Source: Zygosaccharomyces rouxii
Taxonomy: Eukaryota > Ascomycota > Saccharomycetes > Saccharomycetales > Saccharomycetaceae
Reading direction: 5' to 3'
Assembly (NCBI RefSeq): GCF_000026365.1
Contig: NC_012993.1
Coordinates: 186,001-250,000 of the forward strand
DNA length: 64,000 nucleotides
The notes under the pieces are model-generated. The model saw only the letters and a program-made list of their open reading frames with translations. It was not told the DNA's origin and did not search any database. A program made the translations under genes and the position numbers. Of the stretch, positions 38,474 through 47,669 are shown piece after piece. The stretch's first letter is position 1; every line of letters begins with the position of its first letter.

Positions 38474-39991
38474 ATGGGATCCCTGTTTAATGAACCAAGT
38501 ACCGATTTCCACTTAAAACTTAATGAACAGTTGTTTCAAATACCACATGAACTGTTACGTGAGAATGTGAGATTAGTGCAAAAACTCATCGATAAAGAGA
38601 CTCAAGGGTTGAATGAAGATTTCCAGGAAATGAATGCATTGCTAGCTGAAAATGAATTAGACCAAGATAAAGTAGCTCTAACCAAATTAGGTGAGATTAT
38701 TAAACGTGTTGATTCATTTGAAAAGAAATTGAATAAGAGGTTGAACGAAGATTTACAACTATTGAATAGAATCAGGACAAGGGTTTCATTTTTTCAAGAC
38801 TTAGAGGATGCAAAGACATTGGGAGATCACTCTAAATTGACCCAATGGTATCAAGACTATACCAATTTACTCATTGGCGATTATTTGATTAGAAACAGTA
38901 AAATAAGGGGAAAGGAATTGAGCGAGGGTAAATATGGTGGAGATGAAGACGATGACGAAAGGAATTGGAATCCAGGTGTTATGTTCCTAAGACAACAACA
39001 TTTGGAACAGTTAATAGATTATGATATCTTGTTAGCTGCGAACAGAATCTCAAAATCTTTAACTGAAGAACACGATTTGTCGCCTTTAATTGAATGGATA
39101 GGGGAGAACAAGAACTTTTTGAAGAGAAACTGCTCTATATTAGAATTCGAAGTCAGATTACAAGAATATGTGGAGTTTCTGAAGAATGGCCAATATAAAA
39201 ATGCGATTGAATGTTTCCAATGTTTTCTTTTACAATTTATGGAGACAAATTTTGCAGATCTGAAATTAGCATCAGGCCTACTGGTGTTTATAAAGAGCTG
39301 TGAACCACCTTCACCGCCTTCAACGGATGGTATCATAGATCCTCAAATCATTGCTGGCGATGAATTTGCAAAGGACGGAAATTTAGTACTAAAATCTAAA
39401 GCCGATGTACATCGACATTTCTTCCACAGAAAGGCGTTTAAGAGTGCAGATACCCCTACAATGTCCAATGCTTTCAAGTTTAACAACTTAACGAAGAACA
39501 TGGACTTTGCTCGTTATACGGATTTACTGGATGCTAAAAGATGGACTGCAATAAGCGAATTGTTTCTCAAAGAGTACTACTCCATGTATGGTATCTCTCA
39601 TTTGGATCCCTTGCTCATGTATTTATCGCTTGGGATTTCTACCCTAAAGACCAAAGAGTGCTTACATGAAAGGGAATTCTCCAGTTCAGATTTTCACAAA
39701 TTGGATGGCTTCATCCATCAAGGAGTTCTACGTAATACATGCCCTGTGTGCAGTAGTGAATTTGCTCCCATAGCCAAGGATTTGCCATATGCACATCATA
39801 CTCAATCAAAACTATTTGAAAATCCAATTATGTTACCTAATGGTAACATTTACGACATGAAGAAACTCAAGACATTAGCGGCAACTTTACTACGAGAAAA
39901 CTTGTACCCTTTGAAAGATAACGAAGTTCTGGACCCGATAGATAAACAAGTGTTCTCAGAAACCGATTTTGTTACGATGTACCCGACATGA
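38474..39991 (+). CDS. FYV10: GID/CTLH ubiquitin ligase subunit Gid9/Fyv10
   Basis: The protein has 505 residues from ATG 38474. The GID complex ubiquitinates gluconeogenic enzymes such as fructose-1,6-bisphosphatase when glucose returns; Gid9 pairs with Gid2 as the RING-like core. A coiled N-terminal region (QKLIDKETQGLNEDFQEM) precedes a LisH-CTLH stretch around residues 175-275 (HDLSPLIEWIGENKNFLKR and CSILEFEVRLQEYVEFL). The C-terminal zinc-poor RING begins TCPVCSSEF and continues PYAHHTQSKL and PIMLPNGNIYD, lacking some classical cysteines as is normal for Gid9. Length and order (FMC1, FYV10, BMT5) match YIL097W. Confidence 0.93.
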   Translation: MGSLFNEPSTDFHLKLNEQLFQIPHELLRENVRLVQKLIDKETQGLNEDFQEMNALLAENELDQDKVALTKLGEIIKRVDSFEKKLNKRLNEDLQLLNRIRTRVSFFQDLEDAKTLGDHSKLTQWYQDYTNLLIGDYLIRNSKIRGKELSEGKYGGDEDDDERNWNPGVMFLRQQHLEQLIDYDILLAANRISKSLTEEHDLSPLIEWIGENKNFLKRNCSILEFEVRLQEYVEFLKNGQYKNAIECFQCFLLQFMETNFADLKLASGLLVFIKSCEPPSPPSTDGIIDPQIIAGDEFAKDGNLVLKSKADVHRHFFHRKAFKSADTPTMSNAFKFNNLTKNMDFARYTDLLDAKRWTAISELFLKEYYSMYGISHLDPLLMYLSLGISTLKTKECLHEREFSSSDFHKLDGFIHQGVLRNTCPVCSSEFAPIAKDLPYAHHTQSKLFENPIMLPNGNIYDMKKLKTLAATLLRENLYPLKDNEVLDPIDKQVFSETDFVTMYPT

Positions 39992-40064
39992 CATTTCCTT
40001 TATTATATCTCTATCAATTAATTAATATACATTTGTTATGTATAGGAATACGTTGGAATTAAGT

Positions 40065-41000
40065 TTAGTCATCATCATCATCACTATCACGGGAACGTTT
40101 ACTTGGTTTCTTGACAATACCTTGTTTTTCAAAAACGTAGATCCTTGATTCTCTTTCTTCAGCAGGCTTCGTAGTGTCTTGTTCGCTATTAGTTCTTTTG
40201 TGGTGATAGCCTGGAAATATTTCCCATTGGAATCTATTTGATCTTTGCAATTGAAACTGGTTCTCTTTTGCGAGTACCTTAATTCTCCATGAATCGTAAG
40301 GCTCACCAGCAAATAAAGTCAGAATAATTTTACCCCAACCTTCTTCACTCAGTTGCAAGGATTCCGTATCACCGTATTGTAGTCGGCTCTTTAACCATTT
40401 AGAATTAATTGCTTGGAATAGTTCTTTACAACTTTTGAAAAAACCCAGTACCAAATTCTGATGATCTCTTACATTTCTTTCCTGATCCTTAACACCTTTA
40501 CCAGTATGAGGGAAATTAAACATTACGTTATCCAGATACTTGCCATTCCATGATCCACCCAGAATTTTGGTCCATGTTGTCTTTTTGGATAATTTGAAAC
40601 TCTTTATCAGATCAGTTCCATCGACACCGAAGAACATGCGTACGCCTTCAGATGCAAGATATTTATAATTTTCATCAAATGAATGAGGATACTTGGCATT
40701 CAGGTCCTCCATACTATCATCATAGCTGGTAACAACCAGATTTTCAGGCATAATATAATTCTGTTCAATTATCGATCTGGCAAATGAAAAATCACCTTCT
40801 CCCACGAGTAGAAGGGTCTCATTAGGACCAAACGGAATGAACGGGGTACTATGATTTTTCTGAGACTCCTGATTTCTTTTAACAGCTTGATTCTTTTGAG
40901 TTTTTTTATCTTTCTGCTTCTCCATATTTCTCAATTTCGCTGCATTTTGGTGCTTTTGTAAGGGAGTCCTTAAACCCTTACCCTTGGACTTTTTTGCCAT
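40065..41000 (-). CDS. BMT5: 25S rRNA (uridine-N3) methyltransferase Bmt5
   Basis: The protein has 311 residues from ATG 41000. Bmt5 methylates N3 of a 25S rRNA uridine (U2634 in S. cerevisiae) in the nucleolus. A Lys/Gln-rich basic N-terminus (KKSKGKGLRTPLQKHQNAAK) leads into the Rossmann-like domain with LLVGEGDFSFARSI as the SAM-binding loop, then VTSYDDSMEDL and FNFPHTGKGVKDQ with the DUF2431-type FNFPH motif. The C-terminus is basic and acidic in turn. A PAC core and an RRPE lie just upstream of its start, matching a ribosome-biogenesis role. It is convergent with FYV10, as is YIL096C. Confidence 0.95.
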   Translation of the reverse strand: MAKKSKGKGLRTPLQKHQNAAKLRNMEKQKDKKTQKNQAVKRNQESQKNHSTPFIPFGPNETLLLVGEGDFSFARSIIEQNYIMPENLVVTSYDDSMEDLNAKYPHSFDENYKYLASEGVRMFFGVDGTDLIKSFKLSKKTTWTKILGGSWNGKYLDNVMFNFPHTGKGVKDQERNVRDHQNLVLGFFKSCKELFQAINSKWLKSRLQYGDTESLQLSEEGWGKIILTLFAGEPYDSWRIKVLAKENQFQLQRSNRFQWEIFPGYHHKRTNSEQDTTKPAEERESRIYVFEKQGIVKKPSKRSRDSDDDDD

Positions 41001-41045
41001 CTTACAAATGAAACTACAAGTTCGATGATCCTACCAGTCTTGCAT

Positions 41046-41092
41046 GCTCATCACCTACAATCACTACCTCTTGCTACCTTTGAAATTTTTCA
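41046..41092. promoter_or_regulatory. PAC and RRPE elements before BMT5
   Basis: GCTCATC at 41046-41052 is GATGAGC (PAC core) on the BMT5 strand, about 50 bp from the start codon. TGAAATTTTTCA at 41081-41092 is an RRPE-like element. A CACGTGATATGTG E-box variant lies further on at 41121-41133. Confidence 0.65.
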
Positions 41093-41283
41093 ACGATTCC
41101 AAGAGCTTACTGCAGACTAACACGTGATATGTGTTATCAGTATCAAAGGTCTGTGTGGAATGGTTTCTTCTTATCGTACAGGCAATTTCGTGCCATGTTG
41201 TAGATGATTCTCTGGTCCTTTAATCTTAATCTAGTCGACTGATATTGGTTAGTACTACTGTCCATCAGGGAAATTAATGTTTC

Positions 41284-41790
41284 TTATAATGCACATACTG
41301 AAAACAAAAGCGTTAATCTCTTGGCCTCTCTAACGAGAATCGCTAGGTAAAAGATTACCTGTTGATTTTTCACGAAGCCTTCATTAATTATAACATCCAC
41401 AATCAAATCTCTTGCCAAAAAATCTGATCTTTGGATCCAAGGTTGTATCCATGAATTGGGGCAAACCACAAGCCCATTCTCTTTGGTTACTTCGACTCCG
41501 TAATTTCGTATTACAGTCATGGATTCAATGGTTGGTTTTCTGAGAAACATCGAAGTCACTACGAATATGGCCAGTCGAAGCATAACAGCCTTGTAAAACG
41601 GTAATTCGAGCTTATCATGACAGGTTTTCATAGCTATACTGTTTAACACAATTAGTAGTAAAAAATTCACCACAGATTTCAATGCATAGGAGCTGGGGAT
41701 TACTGTAAATTTGACAAATGTCTCTCTATCATCCTTTTCAATCGATAATGAGTACCGCTGGTCCTTTATAACTGATACTTGAGACTTCAT
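41284..41790 (-). CDS. GPI15: GPI-GlcNAc transferase subunit Gpi15 (PIG-H family)
   Basis: The protein has 168 residues from ATG 41790. Gpi15 is a subunit of the ER enzyme that transfers GlcNAc to phosphatidylinositol, the first step of GPI-anchor synthesis. Two hydrophobic segments near residues 41-55 and 70-82 form the membrane hairpin (VVNFLLLIVLNSIAM and AVMLRLAIFVVTSMFL). The PIG-H core follows: ESMTVIRNYGVEVTKENG and DLIVDVIINEGFV, with REAKRLTLLF at the end. It is shorter than S. cerevisiae Gpi15 but near the size of PIG-H elsewhere. Orientation together with BDP1 agrees with YNL038W and YNL039W. Confidence 0.88.
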   Translation of the reverse strand: MKSQVSVIKDQRYSLSIEKDDRETFVKFTVIPSSYALKSVVNFLLLIVLNSIAMKTCHDKLELPFYKAVMLRLAIFVVTSMFLRKPTIESMTVIRNYGVEVTKENGLVVCPNSWIQPWIQRSDFLARDLIVDVIINEGFVKNQQVIFYLAILVREAKRLTLLFSVCAL

Positions 41791-41978
41791 TTGACCATCT
41801 GCAGCTGCACCGGATAACGATAAAGGTGAAGTTCGCTCCCGCGAACTCCGGGACTCTTATACACACAAGAAAGGTTAATCACTTAAAGTTTGAAAACCAT
41901 TTTTTTTTTTTTCATTTCCTTTCTACGCAAACTCCGTTATATACAACTCATTAATTAGTTCTAATCTGTATTCCATAA

Positions 41979-43688
41979 TTATGCTTCTTCAGCTACTTCC
42001 TCTTCTTTCTTCCTCCTCACGTCGTCAATTGTACCGAGAACGACTTCTGTCTTTCTATATGCCTTTAATTCCTCAGTTCTGAACCCACCTGAACTCTTCT
42101 TACCAACAACTCCTACAGTTTTAACATTCTTAGAGTCTTCTTCTTTGGCATTTGCCTTGGCGGCTTCGATTTCTTTCATTTCCTCTTCATGTCTTATTTT
42201 GATCTGTTCCAGCTTCTCGTTAAATTCAACAACAGTACCAATTTCCTTCTTTGTATCGAGACAGTACTGGTCAAAATCTGCAGGTAGCCTCGATCGCAGT
42301 GCTAATTCAACAATCACAGGATGCTTCCTTTCTTCATTGATAAATTTTGCCTTAATTTGCTTCCTGGTCCTGTAAGGGAACAGCTGCGCTATCAGATTGA
42401 AATCTGTCCCCCACATGGAAAGCGATTTATAGAGTTTAATCAATTCTTCTGTTGTCCACGGATCAGTGTAAACGTTTCTACCATAAGTGCTTGAATTGTA
42501 AAGATTTTCGAATGGATTTTCGTCAACTCTTTCCTTTTGGCGATTCTCAAAAGTCGCATTTCTATGTCTATCCACAACTGTAGAGTCTTCATCAAGGATC
42601 ATCTTACCATCCTGACCCATTTTCAATTGAAGGGCACTTTGTGACTGCGAGAATTCAGGTACTTCGGTATGTAACAATTTTTCACGAGCTTCTTTACGGT
42701 CTTCCAGCTCCTTTTCCTCTACCTCTCTATTCAAAGATTTTAAAGATTTGAACTCTTCCCTTGCTCTTTTTCTCAATTCTCTACGTGACTTTCTTTTCTC
42801 AAATTTTATCATTCCTGCTAGTTTGGCCCTTTCAAAGTTTTCAGATGGTGTACCAATTGGTAATTTAGGTTTGCATAATTCCGCCATGGTAAATTCTTGT
42901 TCGTCTATCATATATCGTTCTGAATCAGTATCTTGAATATCTTTGGGGATTTCCTTTAGGCTTCTTATAGTGTATTTCTCATAGAGACTATCTGTCCTCT
43001 GGAACAGCTCAACAGACGATTCTTTCTTTTGTCCAGGATCTGAAATTGCAGTTGCGGTATGCACGTCAGAATCAGGAGTGTCTATCTTAGAGACTATACC
43101 AATCCTTTTGGCAGATCCTGGTTTCTTGGTGGCTACAGAGCGAACCGACATCCTGCGTCTTTTCAAGGCCTGTAAAGCGGCATCCTTCTCCGGTATGGTG
43201 GTAGCTCTGACTTTTTTGGGAGCATTTTTAGATATAGTTGATAGTCTGCCTTCATCAGAAGAATCTTCAAAGTTTGGCTTAAAAAGAGGTCTACCGTTTG
43301 AAGCGTTACTCAGTGAATCTAGTCGGCTAGAACGGCGCCTTTGAGACGCAGAAGATGGTATAGATAATTGTGTAGAGGTTTGCAACGGTGCTGAGGATTT
43401 ACTTGCAGATGATGTGGAAACCTGCGTAGATTCATTATCCGGTAAAGCACCTTTATCTGGAGAGTTTTCACGAGACTCATCAAATTCATCATCTTCTCCA
43501 CTCTCATCCTCATCACCATCGTCGTCCTCATCATTTTCATCGGCAACTGCAGTGTCGTCGCTATTCGTAGGTTTTGGAGGATTTGGAATTGGTGGTGCAG
43601 GTTTAGCTTTATTTGCAACCGCAGGAACAGAACGTGGTTTAAGTTTGGGAGCAAAACGTGTACCACTTTTATTAACCACACTACTCAT
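41979..43688 (-). CDS. BDP1: TFIIIB subunit Bdp1 (B'')
   Basis: The protein has 569 residues from ATG 43688. Bdp1 joins TBP and Brf1 to form TFIIIB, which recruits RNA polymerase III to tRNA and 5S genes. A disordered acidic N-terminal third (DDTAVADENDEDDDG region) is followed by basic and helical segments and then the extended SANT domain at about residues 405-452 (DPWTTEELIKLYKSLSMWG, FPYRTRKQIKAKFINEER). The C-terminus is helical and charged. A PAC element at 43754-43762 lies 66 bp upstream, apt for a Pol III factor. It is the YNL039W orthologue and the last gene of the first syntenic block. Confidence 0.95.
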   Translation of the reverse strand: MSSVVNKSGTRFAPKLKPRSVPAVANKAKPAPPIPNPPKPTNSDDTAVADENDEDDDGDEDESGEDDEFDESRENSPDKGALPDNESTQVSTSSASKSSAPLQTSTQLSIPSSASQRRRSSRLDSLSNASNGRPLFKPNFEDSSDEGRLSTISKNAPKKVRATTIPEKDAALQALKRRRMSVRSVATKKPGSAKRIGIVSKIDTPDSDVHTATAISDPGQKKESSVELFQRTDSLYEKYTIRSLKEIPKDIQDTDSERYMIDEQEFTMAELCKPKLPIGTPSENFERAKLAGMIKFEKRKSRRELRKRAREEFKSLKSLNREVEEKELEDRKEAREKLLHTEVPEFSQSQSALQLKMGQDGKMILDEDSTVVDRHRNATFENRQKERVDENPFENLYNSSTYGRNVYTDPWTTEELIKLYKSLSMWGTDFNLIAQLFPYRTRKQIKAKFINEERKHPVIVELALRSRLPADFDQYCLDTKKEIGTVVEFNEKLEQIKIRHEEEMKEIEAAKANAKEEDSKNVKTVGVVGKKSSGGFRTEELKAYRKTEVVLGTIDDVRRKKEEEVAEEA

Positions 43689-43753
43689 CTTAAAAATGAT
43701 TATAACCTCAGTGAACCCTCGCTAGTTGCTTTTAAATCGAGTTCTTCTGAATG

Positions 43754-43762
43754 GCGATGAGG
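43754..43762. promoter_or_regulatory. PAC element before BDP1
   Basis: GCGATGAGG on the plus strand, 66-74 bp upstream of the BDP1 start on the minus strand. PAC was named for its presence in RNA polymerase A and C genes. Confidence 0.5.
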
Positions 43763-44185
43763 TTTACAATCTACGTTTAATTTTGTTCAGGAATCTTTTA
43801 AACTTTACGCACATCAAAAAGAAAAAAAAAACAACAAAAAGAGAATAAAATGAATAAAGGTGTAAAAAACAAGCTAGCGAAGAAGAAGGCTACCCAGTAC
43901 TCATAGTAGTTGGTCTCTAAAGAGACATTCTTCTAGTATTTTTGACAATTTTCCCCGAAATTTTTAGGCTGTTCTAAGGCAAAAATATCTATAAAAAAAG
44001 GAGTGAAGTAGAATTCAATTATGAAGATCCTCAGAAGCCTACAAAGACAAGCGCCTGATTTTCTTTGGATTTGAATTTAAAACTTATTAGACTCTATGGC
44101 AATTTATACCTTTCTACTTTATAACTCGCTGTCGCGATTTCCTATTTCGGACACTCTGTCACTTTGATTTATAGAAACTAGTAGA

Positions 44186-44428
44186 ATGACGAGGTTAGGA
44201 CAAGTAAAACCACAGAAATATTTTAAGGTGTGCAAAGGCTGTCTTAAATATTTAGAAATTAACCCACGTATGGTCCTCTTAAATATGTTGGAAGTGCTTT
44301 GGAACGAGTTCAGACTACCGCATCACAAATATTTCAACACTTATTTAATTAAGGGCCCAAAATTTTTGGAAAAAAAAGGGAATTGGTCAGAAAACTTTGA
44401 GGATTTTAATGAAACTACTCTCAAGTGA
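44186..44428 (+). CDS. Orphan small ORF, 80 codons
   Basis: It begins at ATG 44186 and ends TGA 44428. The product is fairly hydrophilic and mixed in composition, with basic residues up front (TRLGQVKPQKYFKVCKG), two Cys at positions 16 and 19 (CKGC), aromatic residues in the middle (LPHHKYFNTYL) and no signal peptide or membrane segment. I recognise no family. S. cerevisiae has no gene of this description beside BDP1 or TIM17 that I know of. Its composition looks more like a protein than typical shadow frames, but at this length a chance ORF is quite possible. Confidence 0.3.
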   Translation: MTRLGQVKPQKYFKVCKGCLKYLEINPRMVLLNMLEVLWNEFRLPHHKYFNTYLIKGPKFLEKKGNWSENFEDFNETTLK

Positions 44429-44653
44429 CGGAAACATCTGTCTGGTGCTCTCAGAGATGACTCAATTTATGTAAACCTCGGTATTTAACCAATCTAAGTC
44501 ATGTCGTACGAATGTCAATTGTACGAAAAAAAATTTGGTCAACATTGCCACAGCTGAAGTGAAATTTATTCAATGCAATCACCAGGGCTATCACCTCCAC
44601 GTATATTTTACTATAGCGCTAATAGTCCCTCCTGACAAGTTTAAACTGACCAA

Positions 44654-45133
44654 ATGTCTGCAGATCATTCGAGAGATCCATGTCCTATCGTTATCCTAAA
44701 TGATTTTGGTGGTGCTTTCGCCATGGGTGCCATTGGTGGGTGCGTTTGGCATGGTATTAAAGGTTTTAGAAATTCTCCAATGGGTGAACGTAGAATTGGT
44801 GCTATGAGTGCACTAAAAGCTCGTGCCCCTGTTGTTGGTGGTAATTTCGGTGTATGGGGTGGTCTTTTCTCAACTTTTGATTGTGCTGTTAAAGCTGTTA
44901 GAAAGAGAGAAGATCCATGGAATGCTATAATAGGTGGTTTCTTTACAGGTGGTGCTCTTGCCATTAGAGGTGGTTGGAAACATACGAGAAACAGTGCAAT
45001 TACTTGTGCATGTCTATTAGGTGTTATCGAAGGTGTTGGTCTAATGTTCCAAAGGTATGCCGCTTGGCAAGCAAAGCCAATGGCTCCACCTTTGCCAGAA
45101 GCTTCACCACAACCTCAACCTTTGCAAGCTTGA
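44654..45133 (+). CDS. TIM17: TIM23 translocase subunit Tim17
   Basis: The protein has 159 residues from ATG 44654. Tim17 is the essential core subunit of the presequence translocase of the inner mitochondrial membrane. Four Gly-rich transmembrane segments are visible ([65 protein letters not shown]). The conserved pair Cys10 and Cys77, which forms a disulfide in the yeast protein, is present. The conserved RxG loop and the Pro-rich C-terminus ([15 protein letters not shown]) follow. It is the YJL143W orthologue and the first gene of the second syntenic block; it converges on YAK1. Confidence 0.97.
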   Translation: MSADHSRDPCPIVILNDFGGAFAMGAIGGCVWHGIKGFRNSPMGERRIGAMSALKARAPVVGGNFGVWGGLFSTFDCAVKAVRKREDPWNAIIGGFFTGGALAIRGGWKHTRNSAITCACLLGVIEGVGLMFQRYAAWQAKPMAPPLPEASPQPQPLQA

Positions 45134-45362
45134 ACGAAACGCAACTTGCACTTGTATATACGGAATAACGAAACGAATCTGTAATTTATGTACGATTTCT
45201 TAGCCCAAAAGATTTACTGCCAATATATGAAAACGATCGATCAATCCATTAAGCATAGTGTTATAAGAACACATACGAAGTACGCATGCATATATCAGTA
45301 TATTCCATTAATTTATTATACTTTTTTTTTATTATTCTCAGATTTCTACTCTAGATGAAGTA

Positions 45363-47669
45363 TTAGTCTTCACCTATTCTAAGTCTATCAAACTCCTTGG
45401 CCGTACCTTCTTGTAGTGACGGATGCTTTATATTGCCAATATTTTTATTCATGCCTGGAGGGATAGTGCTATCATTAGTACTATTGCTGGTAGCAGTAGA
45501 TTGTAATGTGCCTGGTGGATACCATTCTCCAGTGAATGGTTGTTGGGTGACAAACGGATGCATTGATGCCAGCTGTGGAGTCCATCTTTCCAAAGGATTG
45601 ATATTTAAGACACCCCTTAGGAAATGGATCAAACAATCTCTATCCCTTTGTTCTTGTTCAATCAACTCCGGATTACCTTTTATCTTTTTGGAATAGCGGT
45701 AATTTTTTATGATATCTGGCATCTTTGTCCACTTAAAGTATTGCTTGCTTGGCTGCTCATTAGAGGAATACTCTTGATTATATTCATCCACAGTCTTTAA
45801 TCTGTATTTCATAGTCGGTGAACCCAGACGGCCATCATCACCATCTGCAAACGATAATCCTTCTTCTAATGTATCATCTTTCTTCATAAACCTACTAGTA
45901 TTTTTACCCATATCCATCATCCATACTGGTGGATACCCAAGGCATTCTACAATCCTACTCACTTGGTTAAATTCCGATACACCTGGCAAAATAGGGATCC
46001 CCAAAAACAGTTCGGCTACAATACACCCTAATGACCACATATCAATACTGGTGGAATACGGTATACCAAATAAAACTTCAGGTGCACGATAAAATCTCGA
46101 TTGAATATAGGTATAAATGGTCCTTCTTTCTTCACAAGATGATCCAAAATCAATAACTTTCAAATCGGGCCTATCTGGTGAACACAGTAAAACGTTTTCC
46201 GGTTTCAAATCACAGTGAACCAATTTACTGTCTTTGAGCACACATAGAGCATCTAAAAGCTGAGCTGTGAAAGTTCTAATCAGACGCATAGAAAGACCGT
46301 GGAACTGGTTTTGTTTCAAAAGCTCATAAAGATTGTTGCTTAATAGCTCGAAAACAAGGCATAAATGATTCTTGTGAACAAAAGTATCGTACATTTGTAG
46401 AATGTGATGTTTATTCATGGGATCCACTTTTGTGTTGAGTAAATCTAAAATCCTTGCCTCTGTAATACTTTGAGTTAGGTGTTCTTCTCTAGACTTAACC
46501 ACTTTAACTGCAACGATTTTTTTGGTCAAGATGTTCTGACATTTAACCACTTGACCAAAAGTACCCTGACCCAAGATGTCTAAAACCAAATATTTCCTGT
46601 TCTGTTCAGTTCCCAACACGTCATTCACGTATAGGATGTAATCACTATTGATGTTATCGTAACCGCCGTTATACTTTCCCTCATTAGGCTTAGTCAATAC
46701 TCGCTTGGGATTTTTGGAAGTTTGATATGAAAAATCTGGAGAACATAATGAATAAGTAGTAATTAATCCCTTAGTCAATGCAATTACTGGTGAAATAGTT
46801 TTAGAATTCAAGGATGCACGTCTGTATTTCGGAGTCGCGTTTAAAGTTGGTTTTAACTCCGATTTAGAATTACATTTTTGCATTTGCGGAATCTTGACTT
46901 GTTGTGGAGAAGGGGCTCCCACCATAGCTCCTTGAGCACCAGCATCTCTTCTCAATTGCTTGTAAGGAGGCTGTAAAGATGCAGTGGGACTTGTGCTTGG
47001 TGGATAACAACTTAGCCTACGATACGGCGTCATATTAGTAGCTGCGCCAGCCGCCGGTGTAAAGTTAGTGGGCGCCCCAAGTGATGCTAAATTTGTAGGC
47101 CCACTTGGTGGATAATGAACAGCAGCTACACTTTGCCTTCTGTGTAAATCTCCACCGGCACCATAGAATGAAGATGGAACAAATCTTGCACCCGCTAACT
47201 GTTGCTGCTGTTGGGCCAGCAACATATTACGAATCTGATTTTGCCGTTGTGGATCATATACACCAGCATATGCATTCCTATCGTCGTATTCAAATGGATT
47301 AGGATTTGGGGCTCTTGCAGGTGGTATTACCAAACTTGATTTCCTTCTGTATGTGTCAAATCCATCGCCGCCGTATTCAGCTGCCAGCAGTGGATTAGTT
47401 TCTGAGGTATCAAGTCCTGTACTACTAGCACCAGCTGAAGAAGAATAATAAGGATCTAAATCTTCATTGTTGCCCCATGGGTTGGTAAACGTGAACTGGA
47501 CCTGTTGTTGTGGCTGCTGATGCTGTTGAGAATGCTGCTGATGCTGGGCTCTTTGGGATTGAGACTGTCGTCTCTCCATCTGATGCAATCGTTGTTGCAG
47601 ACCCTGCTGCTGTTGTTGTTTCTTTAACTGTTCCTGATCCTCACTACTGAGATACAGAGGGTTCCACAT
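45363..47669 (-). CDS. YAK1: DYRK-family protein kinase Yak1
   Basis: The protein has 768 residues from ATG 47669, which aligns with the conserved WNPxY near the S. cerevisiae N-terminus. In-frame codons stay open upstream to 47820 but contain no ATG. Yak1 restrains growth when PKA and TOR are low and phosphorylates stress factors. The N-terminal half is Gln-, Ser- and Pro-rich. The kinase domain starts near residue 360 (LGQGTFGQVVK), with catalytic loop HCDLKPEN at about 482 and activation-loop Tyr in YIQSRFYRAPE, whose autophosphorylated second Tyr marks DYRK kinases. The C-terminus after the kinase is short compared with S. cerevisiae. It corresponds to YJL141C. Confidence 0.95.
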   Translation of the reverse strand: MWNPLYLSSEDQEQLKKQQQQQGLQQRLHQMERRQSQSQRAQHQQHSQQHQQPQQQVQFTFTNPWGNNEDLDPYYSSSAGASSTGLDTSETNPLLAAEYGGDGFDTYRRKSSLVIPPARAPNPNPFEYDDRNAYAGVYDPQRQNQIRNMLLAQQQQQLAGARFVPSSFYGAGGDLHRRQSVAAVHYPPSGPTNLASLGAPTNFTPAAGAATNMTPYRRLSCYPPSTSPTASLQPPYKQLRRDAGAQGAMVGAPSPQQVKIPQMQKCNSKSELKPTLNATPKYRRASLNSKTISPVIALTKGLITTYSLCSPDFSYQTSKNPKRVLTKPNEGKYNGGYDNINSDYILYVNDVLGTEQNRKYLVLDILGQGTFGQVVKCQNILTKKIVAVKVVKSREEHLTQSITEARILDLLNTKVDPMNKHHILQMYDTFVHKNHLCLVFELLSNNLYELLKQNQFHGLSMRLIRTFTAQLLDALCVLKDSKLVHCDLKPENVLLCSPDRPDLKVIDFGSSCEERRTIYTYIQSRFYRAPEVLFGIPYSTSIDMWSLGCIVAELFLGIPILPGVSEFNQVSRIVECLGYPPVWMMDMGKNTSRFMKKDDTLEEGLSFADGDDGRLGSPTMKYRLKTVDEYNQEYSSNEQPSKQYFKWTKMPDIIKNYRYSKKIKGNPELIEQEQRDRDCLIHFLRGVLNINPLERWTPQLASMHPFVTQQPFTGEWYPPGTLQSTATSNSTNDSTIPPGMNKNIGNIKHPSLQEGTAKEFDRLRIGED

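Larger units (their letters stand above)
43689..44653. other. Junction region between the YNL/YIL block and the YJL/YKR block
   Basis: 965 bp between BDP1 and TIM17, whose S. cerevisiae orthologues are on unrelated chromosomes. It contains BDP1's PAC element, A-rich segments near 43820-43850, and the orphan 80-codon ORF listed separately. No LTR, tRNA or centromere-type CDEIII motif is visible at the junction. Confidence 0.5.

Noticed and set aside
43319..43725. Overlapping long frames over the BDP1 N-terminus on both strands
   Set aside because: Shadows of the low-complexity acidic and Ser-rich BDP1 coding sequence; they have skewed Met/Leu or Ser content and no domain.
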